Below are positions 14,393 to 22,948 of a stretch of 44,513 nt of DNA, in pieces. Position 1 is the first letter of the stretch. Each line of letters begins with the position of its first letter. Position numbers and translations under genes: made by a program. This DNA is from Nocardia carnea NBRC 14403 (GTDB lineage: Bacteria > Actinomycetota > Actinomycetes > Mycobacteriales > Mycobacteriaceae). The notes under the pieces are model-generated. The model had not been told where the DNA came from and ran no database searches. It saw only the letters and a program-made list of their open reading frames with translations. The stretch covers positions 1 through 44,513 of the forward strand of contig NZ_BAFV01000033.1 of assembly GCF_000308515.1 (NCBI RefSeq), given 5' to 3'.

Positions 14393-17091
14393 CCGCACCC
14401 GCCCTGTTCACGGCGCCGGACCTCGCCGATACCGTCCGCCTCGACTGCGATGTTCTCGTCATCGGGGGCGGCACGGCCGGCACGATGGCCGCGCTGACCG
14501 CCGCCGAACACGGCGCGAATGTGCTGCTGCTGGAGAAGGCACACGTCCGGCACTCCGGCGCGCTCGCCATGGGGATGGACGGCGTCAACAACGCGGTGAT
14601 CCCGGGGAAGGCCGAACCGGAGGATTACGTCGCCGAGATCACCCGCGCCAACGACGGAATCGTCGACCAGCGCACCGTCTACCAGACCGCGACCCGCGGT
14701 TTCGCCATGGTGCAGCGGCTGGAACGCTACGGCGTCAAATTCGAGAAGGACGAGTACGGGGAGTATGCGGTGCGCCGGGTACACCGGTCGGGGTCCTATG
14801 TGCTGCCGATGCCCGAGGGCAAGGATGTGAAGAAAGCGCTGTACCGGGTGCTGCGGCAGCGGAAGAACCGGGAGCGGATCCGGATCGAGAACCGGTTGAT
14901 GCCGGTGCGGGTCCTCACCGCCGGCGGCCGGGCGGTCGGGGCGGCCGCGCTGAACACCCGGACAGGCGAATTCGTTACCGTCGCGGCAAAGGCCGTCGTC
15001 CTGGCGACCGGCCCGTGCGGGCGCCTGGGATTACCCGCCTCCGGTTACCTGTACGGCACCTACGAGAACCCGACCAACGCCGGCGACGGCTATTCGATGG
15101 CCTACCACGCCGGCGCGGAGCTGAGCGGGATCGAATGCTTCCAGATCAACCCGCTGATCAAGGATTACAACGGTCCCGCCTGCGCGTACGTGGCGAACCC
15201 GTTCGGCGGATACCAGGTGAACGCCCAGGGGGAGCGCTTCGTGGATTCCGACTACTGGTCGGGGCAGATGATTGCGGAGGTGAAACGCGAGATCGATTCT
15301 GCGCGTGGACCCATCTACCTGAAGGTGTCACATCTGCCAGACGAAACCCTGCGCACTCTCGAAGGGATTCTGCACACCACCGAACGCCCCACTCGCGGCA
15401 CCTTCCACGCCAACCGCGGCCACGACTACCGCACCCACGATATCGAAATGCATATTTCCGAGATCGGTTTGTGCGGTGGGCATTCCGCGTCCGGGGTGTG
15501 GGTGGACGAGAACGCCCGGACCACCGTGCCCGGTCTGTACGCGGCCGGTGATCTGGCATGCGTTCCGCACAACTACATGATCGGCGCCTTCGTTTTCGGC
15601 GAACTGGCCGGTGCCCACGCCACCGGAACCCTCGCCGATGTGCCCGCCCCGGAAACTCTGCCCGCCGACCAGATCGCGGCCGCCCACGAGCTCGTCTACC
15701 GGCCGCTGCGTAATCCCGACGGACCGCCGCAACCCCAGGTCGAATACAAACTGCGCCGTTTCGTCAACGACTACGTGGCGCCCCCGAAAACCGCCGCCAA
15801 ACTCTCGCTGGCGGTGGAAACCTTCGAACGGATGCGCGGCGACCTCGCCGACATGGGTGCGCGCACACCGCACGAACTCATGCGCGCCGTCGAGGTGTCG
15901 TTCATCCGCGACTGCGCGGAAATGGCCGCCCGCAGTTCGCTGACCCGCACCGAATCCCGCTGGGGTCTCTACCACGAACGCTCCGATCTCCCCGAACGTG
16001 ACGACCAGCAGTGGCGCTACCATCTCAACCTCCGCAAACGCGCCGACGGTGCGATGGAGTTCCTGAAGCGTCCGGTCGCACCGTATCTGGTGCCGGTCCC
16101 CGGACTCGACGCTCTACCCTCCCTGGACGAGCCGGTCGTCGTCGCGCAACCCGACCTCGTCGGGCACCGCCGCGCCCCGGCAACCGCTACGCCAGAGCCG
16201 AGTGGTGTGGCCGCCGAACTCGCCTCCGCCGCCTCGCCGCGGCTCGTCGCGTTGCTCGCCCTGGACGCGCCCACCGCCGCGCAACTGGCGGAATACCTCG
16301 GCGATCCCGACGGCCGGGTGCGGGTCGCGGCGATCGCGGCACTGACGGAGAACACTCCCGACGGCTACGCGCCGCTCCTGATGCAGGCACTGGACGACAC
16401 GGCGGCGTCTGTCCGCGCGGCCGCCGCGGCAGCACTGCGTGAACTCGTGGAAGTCCTGCCTTCCCCGGCGGGCCTCGCCGGCCGGCTCGCTTCCGGCGAC
16501 CCGGTCGTCCGCGCGGCCGTCGTCGATCTGCTGCGCGCGCTACGCGCGGGCACGGTTGCCGATTTCCGTGCGGCTCTCGGCGATCCCGACCATCGCGTCC
16601 GGATCGAAGGTGTGCGAGCGCTGGTCTCGCTCGACGAACGCGACGCGATCGCAGCCGCGGCCACCGACCCCAACCGCGAAGTACGTATCGCGGCGGCGCA
16701 GGGCCTGGCCACGATCGGGGACGGGGGTGCCGATATCGTGCGAACGCTGTCCGGCGATCGCGACCCATTGGTGCGGGCCGCTGCGCTGGCCGCGTTCGCC
16801 GGCACCGGCGCCGCGACGGCCGATATCGATACCTGTATCGCCGCGCTGCGGGACTCCGCCTGGCAGGTCAGAGTCGGTGCGGCCCGGGGGCTGGCGGCGG
16901 CCGATTCCGGCTCGGCAATTACCGCGCTGTCCGACGCGCTCGCGGACCCACACCTGGATGTACGCAAGGCAGCGGTGTTGACTCTGGCGACCTGGCCCGG
17001 GTTCGAACCGGCTCGCCTGGCACTGCAAGGGGCGGTGGACGATACCGACGCGGATGTTCGCGCTTACGCGCGCCGAGCCCTCGTGACCTGA
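14389..17091 (+). CDS. AprA/FrdA-like flavoprotein fused to HEAT repeats
   Basis: Predicted FAD oxidoreductase of 900 residues; start GTG at 14389 overlaps the ATPase stop, although the frame is open further upstream. Residues 20-50 form the dinucleotide-binding fold (DVLVIGGGTAG, then VLLLEKA). The flavin loop at 55-62, HSGALAMG, followed by GVNNAV, resembles adenylylsulfate reductase AprA (RSGAVAQG, from memory) rather than the covalent-FAD loop of succinate dehydrogenase. A second FAD segment is TVPGLYAAGDLACVPHNY. From about residue 605 to the end there are tandem HEAT/PBS-lyase-type repeats (DPDGRVRVAAIAAL, DDTAASVRAAAAAALREL, DPHLDVRKAAVLTLA). The operon ferredoxin is the likely partner subunit. 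No signal peptide; cytosolic. Substrate unknown; inorganic or organic sulfur, or a small acid delivered by the importer, are options. Confidence 0.88.
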   Translation: MTAPALFTAPDLADTVRLDCDVLVIGGGTAGTMAALTAAEHGANVLLLEKAHVRHSGALAMGMDGVNNAVIPGKAEPEDYVAEITRANDGIVDQRTVYQTATRGFAMVQRLERYGVKFEKDEYGEYAVRRVHRSGSYVLPMPEGKDVKKALYRVLRQRKNRERIRIENRLMPVRVLTAGGRAVGAAALNTRTGEFVTVAAKAVVLATGPCGRLGLPASGYLYGTYENPTNAGDGYSMAYHAGAELSGIECFQINPLIKDYNGPACAYVANPFGGYQVNAQGERFVDSDYWSGQMIAEVKREIDSARGPIYLKVSHLPDETLRTLEGILHTTERPTRGTFHANRGHDYRTHDIEMHISEIGLCGGHSASGVWVDENARTTVPGLYAAGDLACVPHNYMIGAFVFGELAGAHATGTLADVPAPETLPADQIAAAHELVYRPLRNPDGPPQPQVEYKLRRFVNDYVAPPKTAAKLSLAVETFERMRGDLADMGARTPHELMRAVEVSFIRDCAEMAARSSLTRTESRWGLYHERSDLPERDDQQWRYHLNLRKRADGAMEFLKRPVAPYLVPVPGLDALPSLDEPVVVAQPDLVGHRRAPATATPEPSGVAAELASAASPRLVALLALDAPTAAQLAEYLGDPDGRVRVAAIAALTENTPDGYAPLLMQALDDTAASVRAAAAAALRELVEVLPSPAGLAGRLASGDPVVRAAVVDLLRALRAGTVADFRAALGDPDHRVRIEGVRALVSLDERDAIAAAATDPNREVRIAAAQGLATIGDGGADIVRTLSGDRDPLVRAAALAAFAGTGAATADIDTCIAALRDSAWQVRVGAARGLAAADSGSAITALSDALADPHLDVRKAAVLTLATWPGFEPARLALQGAVDDTDADVRAYARRALVT

Positions 17092-17111
17092 ATTCATCGC
17101 CCGGAACGACA

Positions 17112-17519
17112 GTGCCCGGTATCGGAGGCCTCGGGGACCTCGCCCGGGCCGCCGGTGCCACCGATCTCGTCCGCGACGCCTCCGAATGGGCAGGACAGGG
17201 CTTCGATCTCGTGGTCGACTACGCGGGCTTCGACACCACACAGCAGGCCATCGACGCGGTGAAGCGCGGCGGAATGGTTGTCCAGGTCGGGCTGGGGCGG
17301 CCCACGTTCACCGTCGCCTCCGCGACGATCCTCGGTAAGACCCTGGTCGGCTCGCTGGGCGGGACGGTTCAGGACATCGAAGAGGTTTTCGACCTGCTGC
17401 TCGCCGGTGAGATCGAACCGGCGTACAGCGAGATCGCCTTCGACGAGATCGGCGAGGGCCTGGAACGGCTGCGCCGCAACGAGGTCACCGGGCGCCTGGT
17501 CGCGCGCTTCGGCGCCTGA
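17112..17519 (+). pseudogene. Zinc-type alcohol dehydrogenase remnant (C-terminal part)
   Basis: ORF of 135 residues matching only the C-terminal section of medium-chain dehydrogenases: GFDLVVDYAGFDTT, GGMVVQVGLGRP, GSLGGTVQDIEEVFDLL, RNEVTGRLVARFGA. The catalytic zinc/GroES-like N-terminus is absent. The first residues, GIGGLG, look like the cofactor loop but run straight into LARAAGATDLV, so roughly 25-30 residues of the Rossmann fold also seem to be missing. It starts with GTG, lacks a ribosome site and sits 20 bases after the flavoprotein stop. Best read as a decayed gene fragment; a small functional protein is unlikely. Confidence 0.72.
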
Positions 17520-17657
17520 CCGGGGCCCGACCGGCCGGGTCGTTCCGCTCGGGCGGCATCGTGCCCCGACCGCCGGCGACGGAGTGATGGATCGATCGGC
17601 GCCCGCCGCTGTCGAGGTCGGCGACACCCGCGGGCCGGATCGGGTGGGCAGTCCGAT

Positions 17658-19331
17658 TCAGCCGCGGCGGGCGGTCGCCAGCAGCTGGTCGACCGTGGCC
17701 AGTTTGACCCGCGGCCGGCCCGCGGCGGCGCCGGCGGCGCGTTCGGCGCGATCGATCGCCTGCCATGCGGTGCGGTCGACCATATCGGGTTGCCGCTGCC
17801 GGACCAGGTCCGTCAGCGCGGTGCGGTCGCGGACCGGAGCGCGCAGTGCGCCGGCCTTGAAATCGTCCAGGATGGCGGCGACGGTTTCGGCGGCGTCGGC
17901 ACGGTTCGAGCCGATCACCCCGCGGGGTCCGCGTTTGATCCAACCGGCCGCATAGATTCCGGGAACCGGTGTTCCGGCCGAATCGACGACCCGGCCCGAT
18001 TCGGTGGGCAGCACCCCGCGGTCGTCGTCGAACGGCAGATCGCCGATCGGCTGCCCGCGGTATCCGACGGCGCGCAGGACCAGCGAAGCCTCCACCTCAC
18101 CGGTATCAGTGGTCGGCCGGGCGGTAGGTGATCCGGCGGGACCGCTGAGTTCGTTGTGCACATACCGCACCGACCGGACCCGCTCGTCGCCGGCGATCTC
18201 GGTGGGGGAGACGCAGTACTGGAACCGGATCCGCTTGTGCCCGTCGCGCAGCGGCCGCGCCGCGTAATCGCCGGCGGCGGCGACCTTGAGCCCGAGCTCG
18301 TAGGGTGCTTCCGGACTGTCCAGGAACGCCTGCCCGGCCTCGTCGAGAACCACATCCGCCGGGTCCACGACGATATCGACCCCGGTCAACCTTCCCAGCG
18401 CCCGGAATTCGGGGGCGCTGTAGGCCGCCTGCAGCAGCCCGCGCCGGCCGAGGATCACAACCTCCTGGATCTCGCTGCGCCGCAGCGCGGCGAGCGCATG
18501 GTCGGCGATATCGGTGGCCGCCAGTTCGCTGGGGTCCATGGTCAGCACCCGCGCGATATCGAGGGCGACGTTGCCGTTGCCGACGATCACCGCCCGCTGC
18601 CCGGACAGGTCGAATTCCCGGTCCGCGTAGTCGGGGTTGCCGTTGTACCAGGCCACGAACTCCGTGGCGGAATGGCTGCCCGGTAGTTCTTCGCCCGGGA
18701 TACCGAGCTTCCGGTCCGCGGGCGCGCCGACTGCGTAGATCACCGCGTGCACGCTGTCCCGGAGTTCTTCGTGCGTGAGGTGACTACCGATTTCGGTGTT
18801 GAGATACATCTGCAGGGTGTCGCGTTTGAACGCGGCCGTGAACATATCGGTGACCCCGCGGGTCTGTGCGTGATCCGGCGCCACCCCGTAGCGGGCCAGC
18901 CCCCACGGGGTCGGCAGCCGGTCGAACATCTCGACCTCCACCGACCCGGCGGACAGCAACTGTTCGGCGGCATAGCAGGCAGCGGGGCCGGTCCCGACGA
19001 TCGCGACCCGCAATGTCCCCAGATCCTTGGCGAGGCGCCGCACCGGCGGCGGGGGAGCCATATCCGGTTCGAGTGGATATTTCGCGAAGTATCCGGCGTT
19101 GACCTCGAGAAATCCTTCGAGATGTCCGGGCAGATCCTCTTCGGCGTAGATCGCGTCTACCGGGCAGGCCTCGTAGCAGGCCCCGCAGTCGATACAGGTA
19201 TCCGGATCGATGTAGAGCATTTCCGCGGTCGCGAACTGCGGGTCCTCGGGGCGCGGCCGGATGCAGTCGACCGGGCATTCGGCCACGCAGCTCGCATCAT
19301 TGCAGCAGCGCTGCGTGATGACGTACGTCAT
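17658..19331 (-). CDS. fprB: FprB-type ferredoxin / ferredoxin-NADP reductase fusion
   Basis: Electron-transfer flavoprotein of 557 residues that moves electrons from NADPH through FAD to its own iron-sulfur domain. Start ATG at 19331 overlaps the stop of cyp51 by one base; the longer open frame inside cyp51 is rejected. N-terminal 7Fe/8Fe ferredoxin domain, residues 1-80: CCNDASCVAECP and CIDCGACYEACPVDAIYAEE. The reductase part follows: FAD fold VAIVGTGPAACYAAE near 105, LARYGVAPDH, NADP fold AVIVGNGNVALDIAR, and the final FAD contact GIYAAGWIKRGPRGVIGSN. This order matches mycobacterial FprB. The overlapping gene order makes it the dedicated redox partner of CYP51. Confidence 0.94.
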   Translation of the reverse strand: MTYVITQRCCNDASCVAECPVDCIRPRPEDPQFATAEMLYIDPDTCIDCGACYEACPVDAIYAEEDLPGHLEGFLEVNAGYFAKYPLEPDMAPPPPVRRLAKDLGTLRVAIVGTGPAACYAAEQLLSAGSVEVEMFDRLPTPWGLARYGVAPDHAQTRGVTDMFTAAFKRDTLQMYLNTEIGSHLTHEELRDSVHAVIYAVGAPADRKLGIPGEELPGSHSATEFVAWYNGNPDYADREFDLSGQRAVIVGNGNVALDIARVLTMDPSELAATDIADHALAALRRSEIQEVVILGRRGLLQAAYSAPEFRALGRLTGVDIVVDPADVVLDEAGQAFLDSPEAPYELGLKVAAAGDYAARPLRDGHKRIRFQYCVSPTEIAGDERVRSVRYVHNELSGPAGSPTARPTTDTGEVEASLVLRAVGYRGQPIGDLPFDDDRGVLPTESGRVVDSAGTPVPGIYAAGWIKRGPRGVIGSNRADAAETVAAILDDFKAGALRAPVRDRTALTDLVRQRQPDMVDRTAWQAIDRAERAAGAAAGRPRVKLATVDQLLATARRG

Positions 19332-20689
19332 CAGTTCTCCCGGCGCCTGCGCCGGTATCGCACCGTGCACGGCTGCTGCAACTGCACCACCATCTTGGAG
19401 TGGTCGTTGCGGTAGCTTTCCGAGGGCTGCACCATCTCGAATTCCCAGTCCCGCAGCAGCACCGAGAAGATCGCCTTCAACTGCATCAGCGCGAACGCGG
19501 CGCCCACGCAACGATGCCGGCCGGCGCCGAACGGGATCCAGGTCCAGCGGTTGACCAGATCTTCCTGGTTGGGGTCGATATAGCGGCCGGGGTCGAAACT
19601 GTCCGGGTTCGGGAAATCTTCCGGTAGCCGGTTGGAGATCGCGGGGGTCGCCGCGACATGGTCTCCTTCGGAGATGGTGTGTCCGCATACTTCGAATTCG
19701 CCCTGCGCCACCCGCATCAGGATGATCAGCGGCGGATGCAGCCGCAGCGTTTCCTTCAGCACCGCCTCCAGCTGCGGGATCTGGCGCAGCGCGTGGAAAC
19801 TCACTTCCTGGCCGTCGGCGTAGAGCTCGTCGAGTTCCTTCACGACACCCGACAGCACCTCCGGGTGGCGCAGCAGTTCGATCACCGACCACGCGGCGGT
19901 ACCGGAGGTGGTGTGATGGCCGGCGAACATCATCGAGATGAAGATGCCGGTGACCTCGCTGGCGCTGAAATGCGGTGTGCCGTCTTCCTTCTGCACCGAT
20001 ACCAGCACATCGAGCAGATCGCGATCCTCCTTGTCGGCGGGCGGGTTCGCGATCCGGGTGTTCATGATCTCCTGGACCAGCTCGACCAGTTGCGCCCGGG
20101 ATTCGTCACGGATCCGGAAGCTTTCGATCGGCATATACGGGTCCACATACGCCAGGGCGTCGGTCCCGCGTTCCAGGTTGTGATAGAGGTGCGCGAACCG
20201 GCTGTCGAGTTCCTCGCGGAACTTCGTGCCGATGAGGCAGGCCGAGGAGGTGTAGATGGTGAGTTCGGCGAAGAAATCGAGGAGGTCGATTTCGCCTTCG
20301 TCGCCCCAGTTCGCCAGCATCCGGTCGACTTCGCGTTCGATGGTGGCGGCGTGGCCGCGCATCTGATCGCCGCGCAGCGCGGAATTGTGCAGCATCTCCT
20401 TGCGGCGTTCCGGGCTGGCATCGAAGACCACGCCCTCACCGAAGATCGGTTTCATGAACGGGTAGGCGGCGGCCTGGTCGAGGTCCTCGTCGGCGGCGCG
20501 GAAGAAGAACTCGTTCGCCTCGGACCCCGTGAGCAGGATGACGTGGCGGCCGGCGAGCTCGAACTGGCCGACGTCGCCGCATTCCTCCCGTACCCGGCGC
20601 ATGAGCGCAATCGGGTCGGTGCGGAATTCCTCCAGATGGCCGTGTTCGTGTTCGCCTCCGGACACCCGCGGCGGTTTCACCGAAGTCAT
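19331..20689 (-). CDS. cyp51: CYP51, sterol 14-alpha-demethylase
   Basis: Cytochrome P450 of 452 residues, very close to mycobacterial CYP51 along its whole length (PRVSGG at the N-terminus, EEFRTDPI, FGEGVVFDASPERRKEMLHN, SSACLIGTKFR). The I-helix MFAGHHTTSGTA carries the CYP51-specific His-Thr pair, the K-helix ETLRLHPP holds ExxR, and the heme loop FGAGRHRCVGAA gives Cys394, the same number I recall for the M. tuberculosis enzyme. It would remove the 14-alpha-methyl group of sterols using three rounds of NADPH/O2 oxidation. ATG at 20689 is preceded by AAGGA. First gene of a two-gene operon with fprB and divergent from the SDR at 20904. No sterol synthesis genes are in the window, so the substrate is open. 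Confidence 0.97.
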   Translation of the reverse strand: MTSVKPPRVSGGEHEHGHLEEFRTDPIALMRRVREECGDVGQFELAGRHVILLTGSEANEFFFRAADEDLDQAAAYPFMKPIFGEGVVFDASPERRKEMLHNSALRGDQMRGHAATIEREVDRMLANWGDEGEIDLLDFFAELTIYTSSACLIGTKFREELDSRFAHLYHNLERGTDALAYVDPYMPIESFRIRDESRAQLVELVQEIMNTRIANPPADKEDRDLLDVLVSVQKEDGTPHFSASEVTGIFISMMFAGHHTTSGTAAWSVIELLRHPEVLSGVVKELDELYADGQEVSFHALRQIPQLEAVLKETLRLHPPLIILMRVAQGEFEVCGHTISEGDHVAATPAISNRLPEDFPNPDSFDPGRYIDPNQEDLVNRWTWIPFGAGRHRCVGAAFALMQLKAIFSVLLRDWEFEMVQPSESYRNDHSKMVVQLQQPCTVRYRRRRREN

Positions 20690-20735
20690 GTGGAAATCCT
20701 TCCCCAGATTACTGTCCAGGATCTATGGTAGACAC

Positions 20736-20747
20736 CTGTCCAGACAG
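20736..20747. promoter_or_regulatory. Palindrome CTGTC-CA-GACAG upstream of cyp51
   Basis: Perfect 5-base arms with a 2-base spacer, 47 bases upstream of the cyp51 start codon. The half-site CTGTCC also occurs at 20712-20717 and in the second palindrome at 20833-20842, so the divergent region holds several copies of one recognition sequence. Likely operator for an unidentified regulator acting on one or both promoters. Confidence 0.5.
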
Positions 20748-20832
20748 TACTACGGCAAGCGGACTGCAATCAAGGTGTGCGACCCGGGCCGGGTTCGTGA
20801 ACCGCTGACGCAGCCACGCCAGGATGCCATAC

Positions 20833-20842
20833 TGTCCGGACA
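20833..20842. promoter_or_regulatory. Palindrome TGTCCGGACA upstream of the SDR operon
   Basis: Perfect 10-base palindrome, preceded by AC to give ACTGTCC, about 60 bases upstream of the SDR ATG at 20904. It shares the TGTCC half-site with the palindrome at 20736-20747, which would allow one regulator to control the cyp51-fprB and SDR operons together. Confidence 0.45.
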
Positions 20843-20903
20843 CCTGTACGGAAGAGTGTTCGGCCCGCGGTCAGTCGCCGGCCCCGGAAACGAGAGCAGG
20901 TCC

Positions 20904-21803
20904 ATGAGCGGTCAGCAATCCCTATGGGGCCGCGGCGCCGTGGTCGTCGGCGCCACCAGCGGTATCGGTCACGCCGTCGCCCACGCCCTGGCTCGTAACG
21001 GTGCCGGAGTAGTCGTGAACGGCCGCAACGAATCCGCCGTCGAACGTACCGTCAACTCGCTCACCCTCGGCGGACAGCGCGCGGTCGGCGTCACGGGCAG
21101 CGCGGCCGACGAAACCGTCGCCACCGAAATCGTCGATACCTGCGTGCGTACCTTCGGCACCATCGATATCCTCGTCAACTGCGCCGGCGCCGCCGAACCC
21201 GCCGAATCCTCGATTCTGAATGTCAGCACCCGCGATTGGCGGGCCCTGCTCGATTCGCACCTCACCACCACCTTCAACACCTGCCGCGCCGCCGCCCCGA
21301 AAATGGTGGCGCAACGCCGCGGCAGCATCATCAACACCAGCTCCTTCGCCTATCTCGGCGACTACGGCGGCACCGGCTATGCAGCCGGTAAAGGCGCCGT
21401 CAACAGCCTCACCCTCGCCATCGCCGCCGAACTCGCCGAACACGAGGTCCGCGCCAACGTCGTATGCCCGGGTGCGAAAACACGACTGTCCAGCGGGTTC
21501 GCCTACGAAGCCAAGATCATGGAGCTGTATCGCCGCGGCATGCTCGACGAAATGAGCAAGGACGCCGCCCTCGACGCTCCGCCCGCCGAATACGTCGCCC
21601 AGCTCTACCTCTACCTCGCCGGCGCGGAAGCCCGGGATGTCACCGGACAGATCTTCGTCGCCGCCGGCGGGTTCGTCGGCCGCTACGACCGGCCCACCCC
21701 GAGCATTCTCGGTTTCCGCGACCACAACGACACCCCGCCGTGGACACCCGAGGAACTTCACACAATGATCAGCGGCAGCAGTGAACAGGCCGGGCGGGCA
21801 TGA
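20904..21803 (+). CDS. Short-chain dehydrogenase/reductase
   Basis: NAD(P)-dependent SDR of 299 residues. Start ATG at 20904 after GCAGG; the frame is open upstream through the promoter region, which is rejected. Cofactor motif GATSGIG near residues 17-23, NAG-equivalent VNCAGAAEP, catalytic Ser in INTSSF and the YxxxK motif YAAGK, then the post-catalytic VCPGA. The Arg in NGRNES suggests NADP preference. The C-terminal 40 residues (GRYDRPTPSILGF, PPWTPEELHTM) extend beyond a standard SDR. First gene of an operon with the two downstream genes (ATGA overlap to the next), divergent from cyp51. It may oxidise or reduce the same class of hydroxyl/keto compound as the P450. Confidence 0.9.
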   Translation: MSGQQSLWGRGAVVVGATSGIGHAVAHALARNGAGVVVNGRNESAVERTVNSLTLGGQRAVGVTGSAADETVATEIVDTCVRTFGTIDILVNCAGAAEPAESSILNVSTRDWRALLDSHLTTTFNTCRAAAPKMVAQRRGSIINTSSFAYLGDYGGTGYAAGKGAVNSLTLAIAAELAEHEVRANVVCPGAKTRLSSGFAYEAKIMELYRRGMLDEMSKDAALDAPPAEYVAQLYLYLAGAEARDVTGQIFVAAGGFVGRYDRPTPSILGFRDHNDTPPWTPEELHTMISGSSEQAGRA

Positions 21804-22945
21804 GCGAACCGGTACGGGACGTGGGTAGCCGGGGAGAGCCGGCGGTCATGCCGGGCACCCGCCGTTCGAGCGAATTCCCCGAACTCGGCTGCTACGGGCT
21901 CGCCGGGCACGCCACCGACCCGCACGCCCTGCTCGACGAAGTCCGCACCGCCGAACACCTCGGCCTGGGCACCCTGTTCCTGTCGGAACGTTTCAACACC
22001 AAGGAAGCCTTCACCCTCGCCGGTGCCGCGGGCGCAGTGACCACCGACCTGCGAATCTGCACCGCCGCCACCAACCACAACACCCGCCACCCGCTGGTCA
22101 CTGCGGCCGGCGCGGTCACCCTGCACCGTCTCACCCGCGGCCGCTACAGCCTCGGCCTGGGGCGCGGTTTCGACGCCCTGTTCGACGTGATCGGCCTACC
22201 CCGTATCACCTCCGCACAGCTCCGCGACGCTGTCGATATCTATCGCCGCCTCTGGCGCGGTGAAACCGTCCTCGGACACGACGGCCCTGCCGGGAAATAC
22301 CCGCTGCTGCAACTGGACCCGTCCTACGACGAGAACATCCCGATCACCCTCACCGCCATCGGCCCCGCCACCCTGCGGCTCGCCGGGGAGATCGCGGACT
22401 CCGTCGTCCTGCACACCTTCTTCACCGACGACACCACCGCCCGCGCGGTGCGCACCATCCGCACCGCGGCCGAAACCGCCGGCCGTGACCCCGCGGCTCT
22501 CCGGATCTGGTCCGTGCTGGCCGTCGTGGACGAATCGCAGGGCGAACTCGCGCGGCTACGGAAACTCGTCGGCCGCCTCGGCACCTACCTGCAGGGATAC
22601 GGCGATATCCTCGTCCGGGTCAATGGCTGGGAGCAGCAAGTACTCGACGACTTCCGAGCCCACCCCCTGGTCACCGGAGCCGGTGGGGCGCTGGACGCGG
22701 TCGCGAGCCCGGAAACCCTCACCGCCGTCGAGGACTTGTTACCCGGCGAATGGCTCGCCGCCTCGGCGACCGGCACCGCCACGCACTGCGCCACAAGGAT
22801 CGCCGCTCAGTTCCGGGCCGGGGTCGACGGCGTAATCCTGCACGGCAACACACCTGCCGAGCTGACCCCCGTGCTCACCGCGTGGCGGGAATACCGCAGC
22901 AACGAGAAGTCCGCGGGCCCGGCGGACCGATTTCCGGAGAAGTGA
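21800..22945 (+). CDS. LLM-class F420-dependent oxidoreductase
   Basis: Luciferase-like TIM-barrel oxidoreductase of 381 residues; ATG overlaps the SDR stop codon. Recognisable segments: LGCYGLAGHATDPHALLDEV, LGTLFLSERFNTKEAF, RICTAATNHNTRHPL, RYSLGLGRGFDALFD, and AVDIYRRLWRGETV. The overall pattern recalls the mycobacterial/actinobacterial TIGR03857 group of F420-dependent proteins, and the SER/FN element occupies the place where cofactor-binding residues lie in that family. It probably transfers hydride between F420H2 (or FMNH2) and a substrate shared with the SDR. Cofactor assignment is inference. The phosphotransferase gene follows after four bases. Confidence 0.85.
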   Translation: MSEPVRDVGSRGEPAVMPGTRRSSEFPELGCYGLAGHATDPHALLDEVRTAEHLGLGTLFLSERFNTKEAFTLAGAAGAVTTDLRICTAATNHNTRHPLVTAAGAVTLHRLTRGRYSLGLGRGFDALFDVIGLPRITSAQLRDAVDIYRRLWRGETVLGHDGPAGKYPLLQLDPSYDENIPITLTAIGPATLRLAGEIADSVVLHTFFTDDTTARAVRTIRTAAETAGRDPAALRIWSVLAVVDESQGELARLRKLVGRLGTYLQGYGDILVRVNGWEQQVLDDFRAHPLVTGAGGALDAVASPETLTAVEDLLPGEWLAASATGTATHCATRIAAQFRAGVDGVILHGNTPAELTPVLTAWREYRSNEKSAGPADRFPEK

Positions 22946-22948
22946 TCG

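Noticed and set aside
17528..17542. Short hairpin CGACC-GGCCG-GGTCG between the dehydrogenase remnant and fprB as a terminator
   Set aside because: Only five base pairs and no T-tract; such stems are frequent by chance at this GC content.
19332..19892. Upstream extension of FprB into the cyp51 gene
   Set aside because: CYP51 is certain over this DNA, and the ferredoxin domain of FprB starts at the ATG at 19331.
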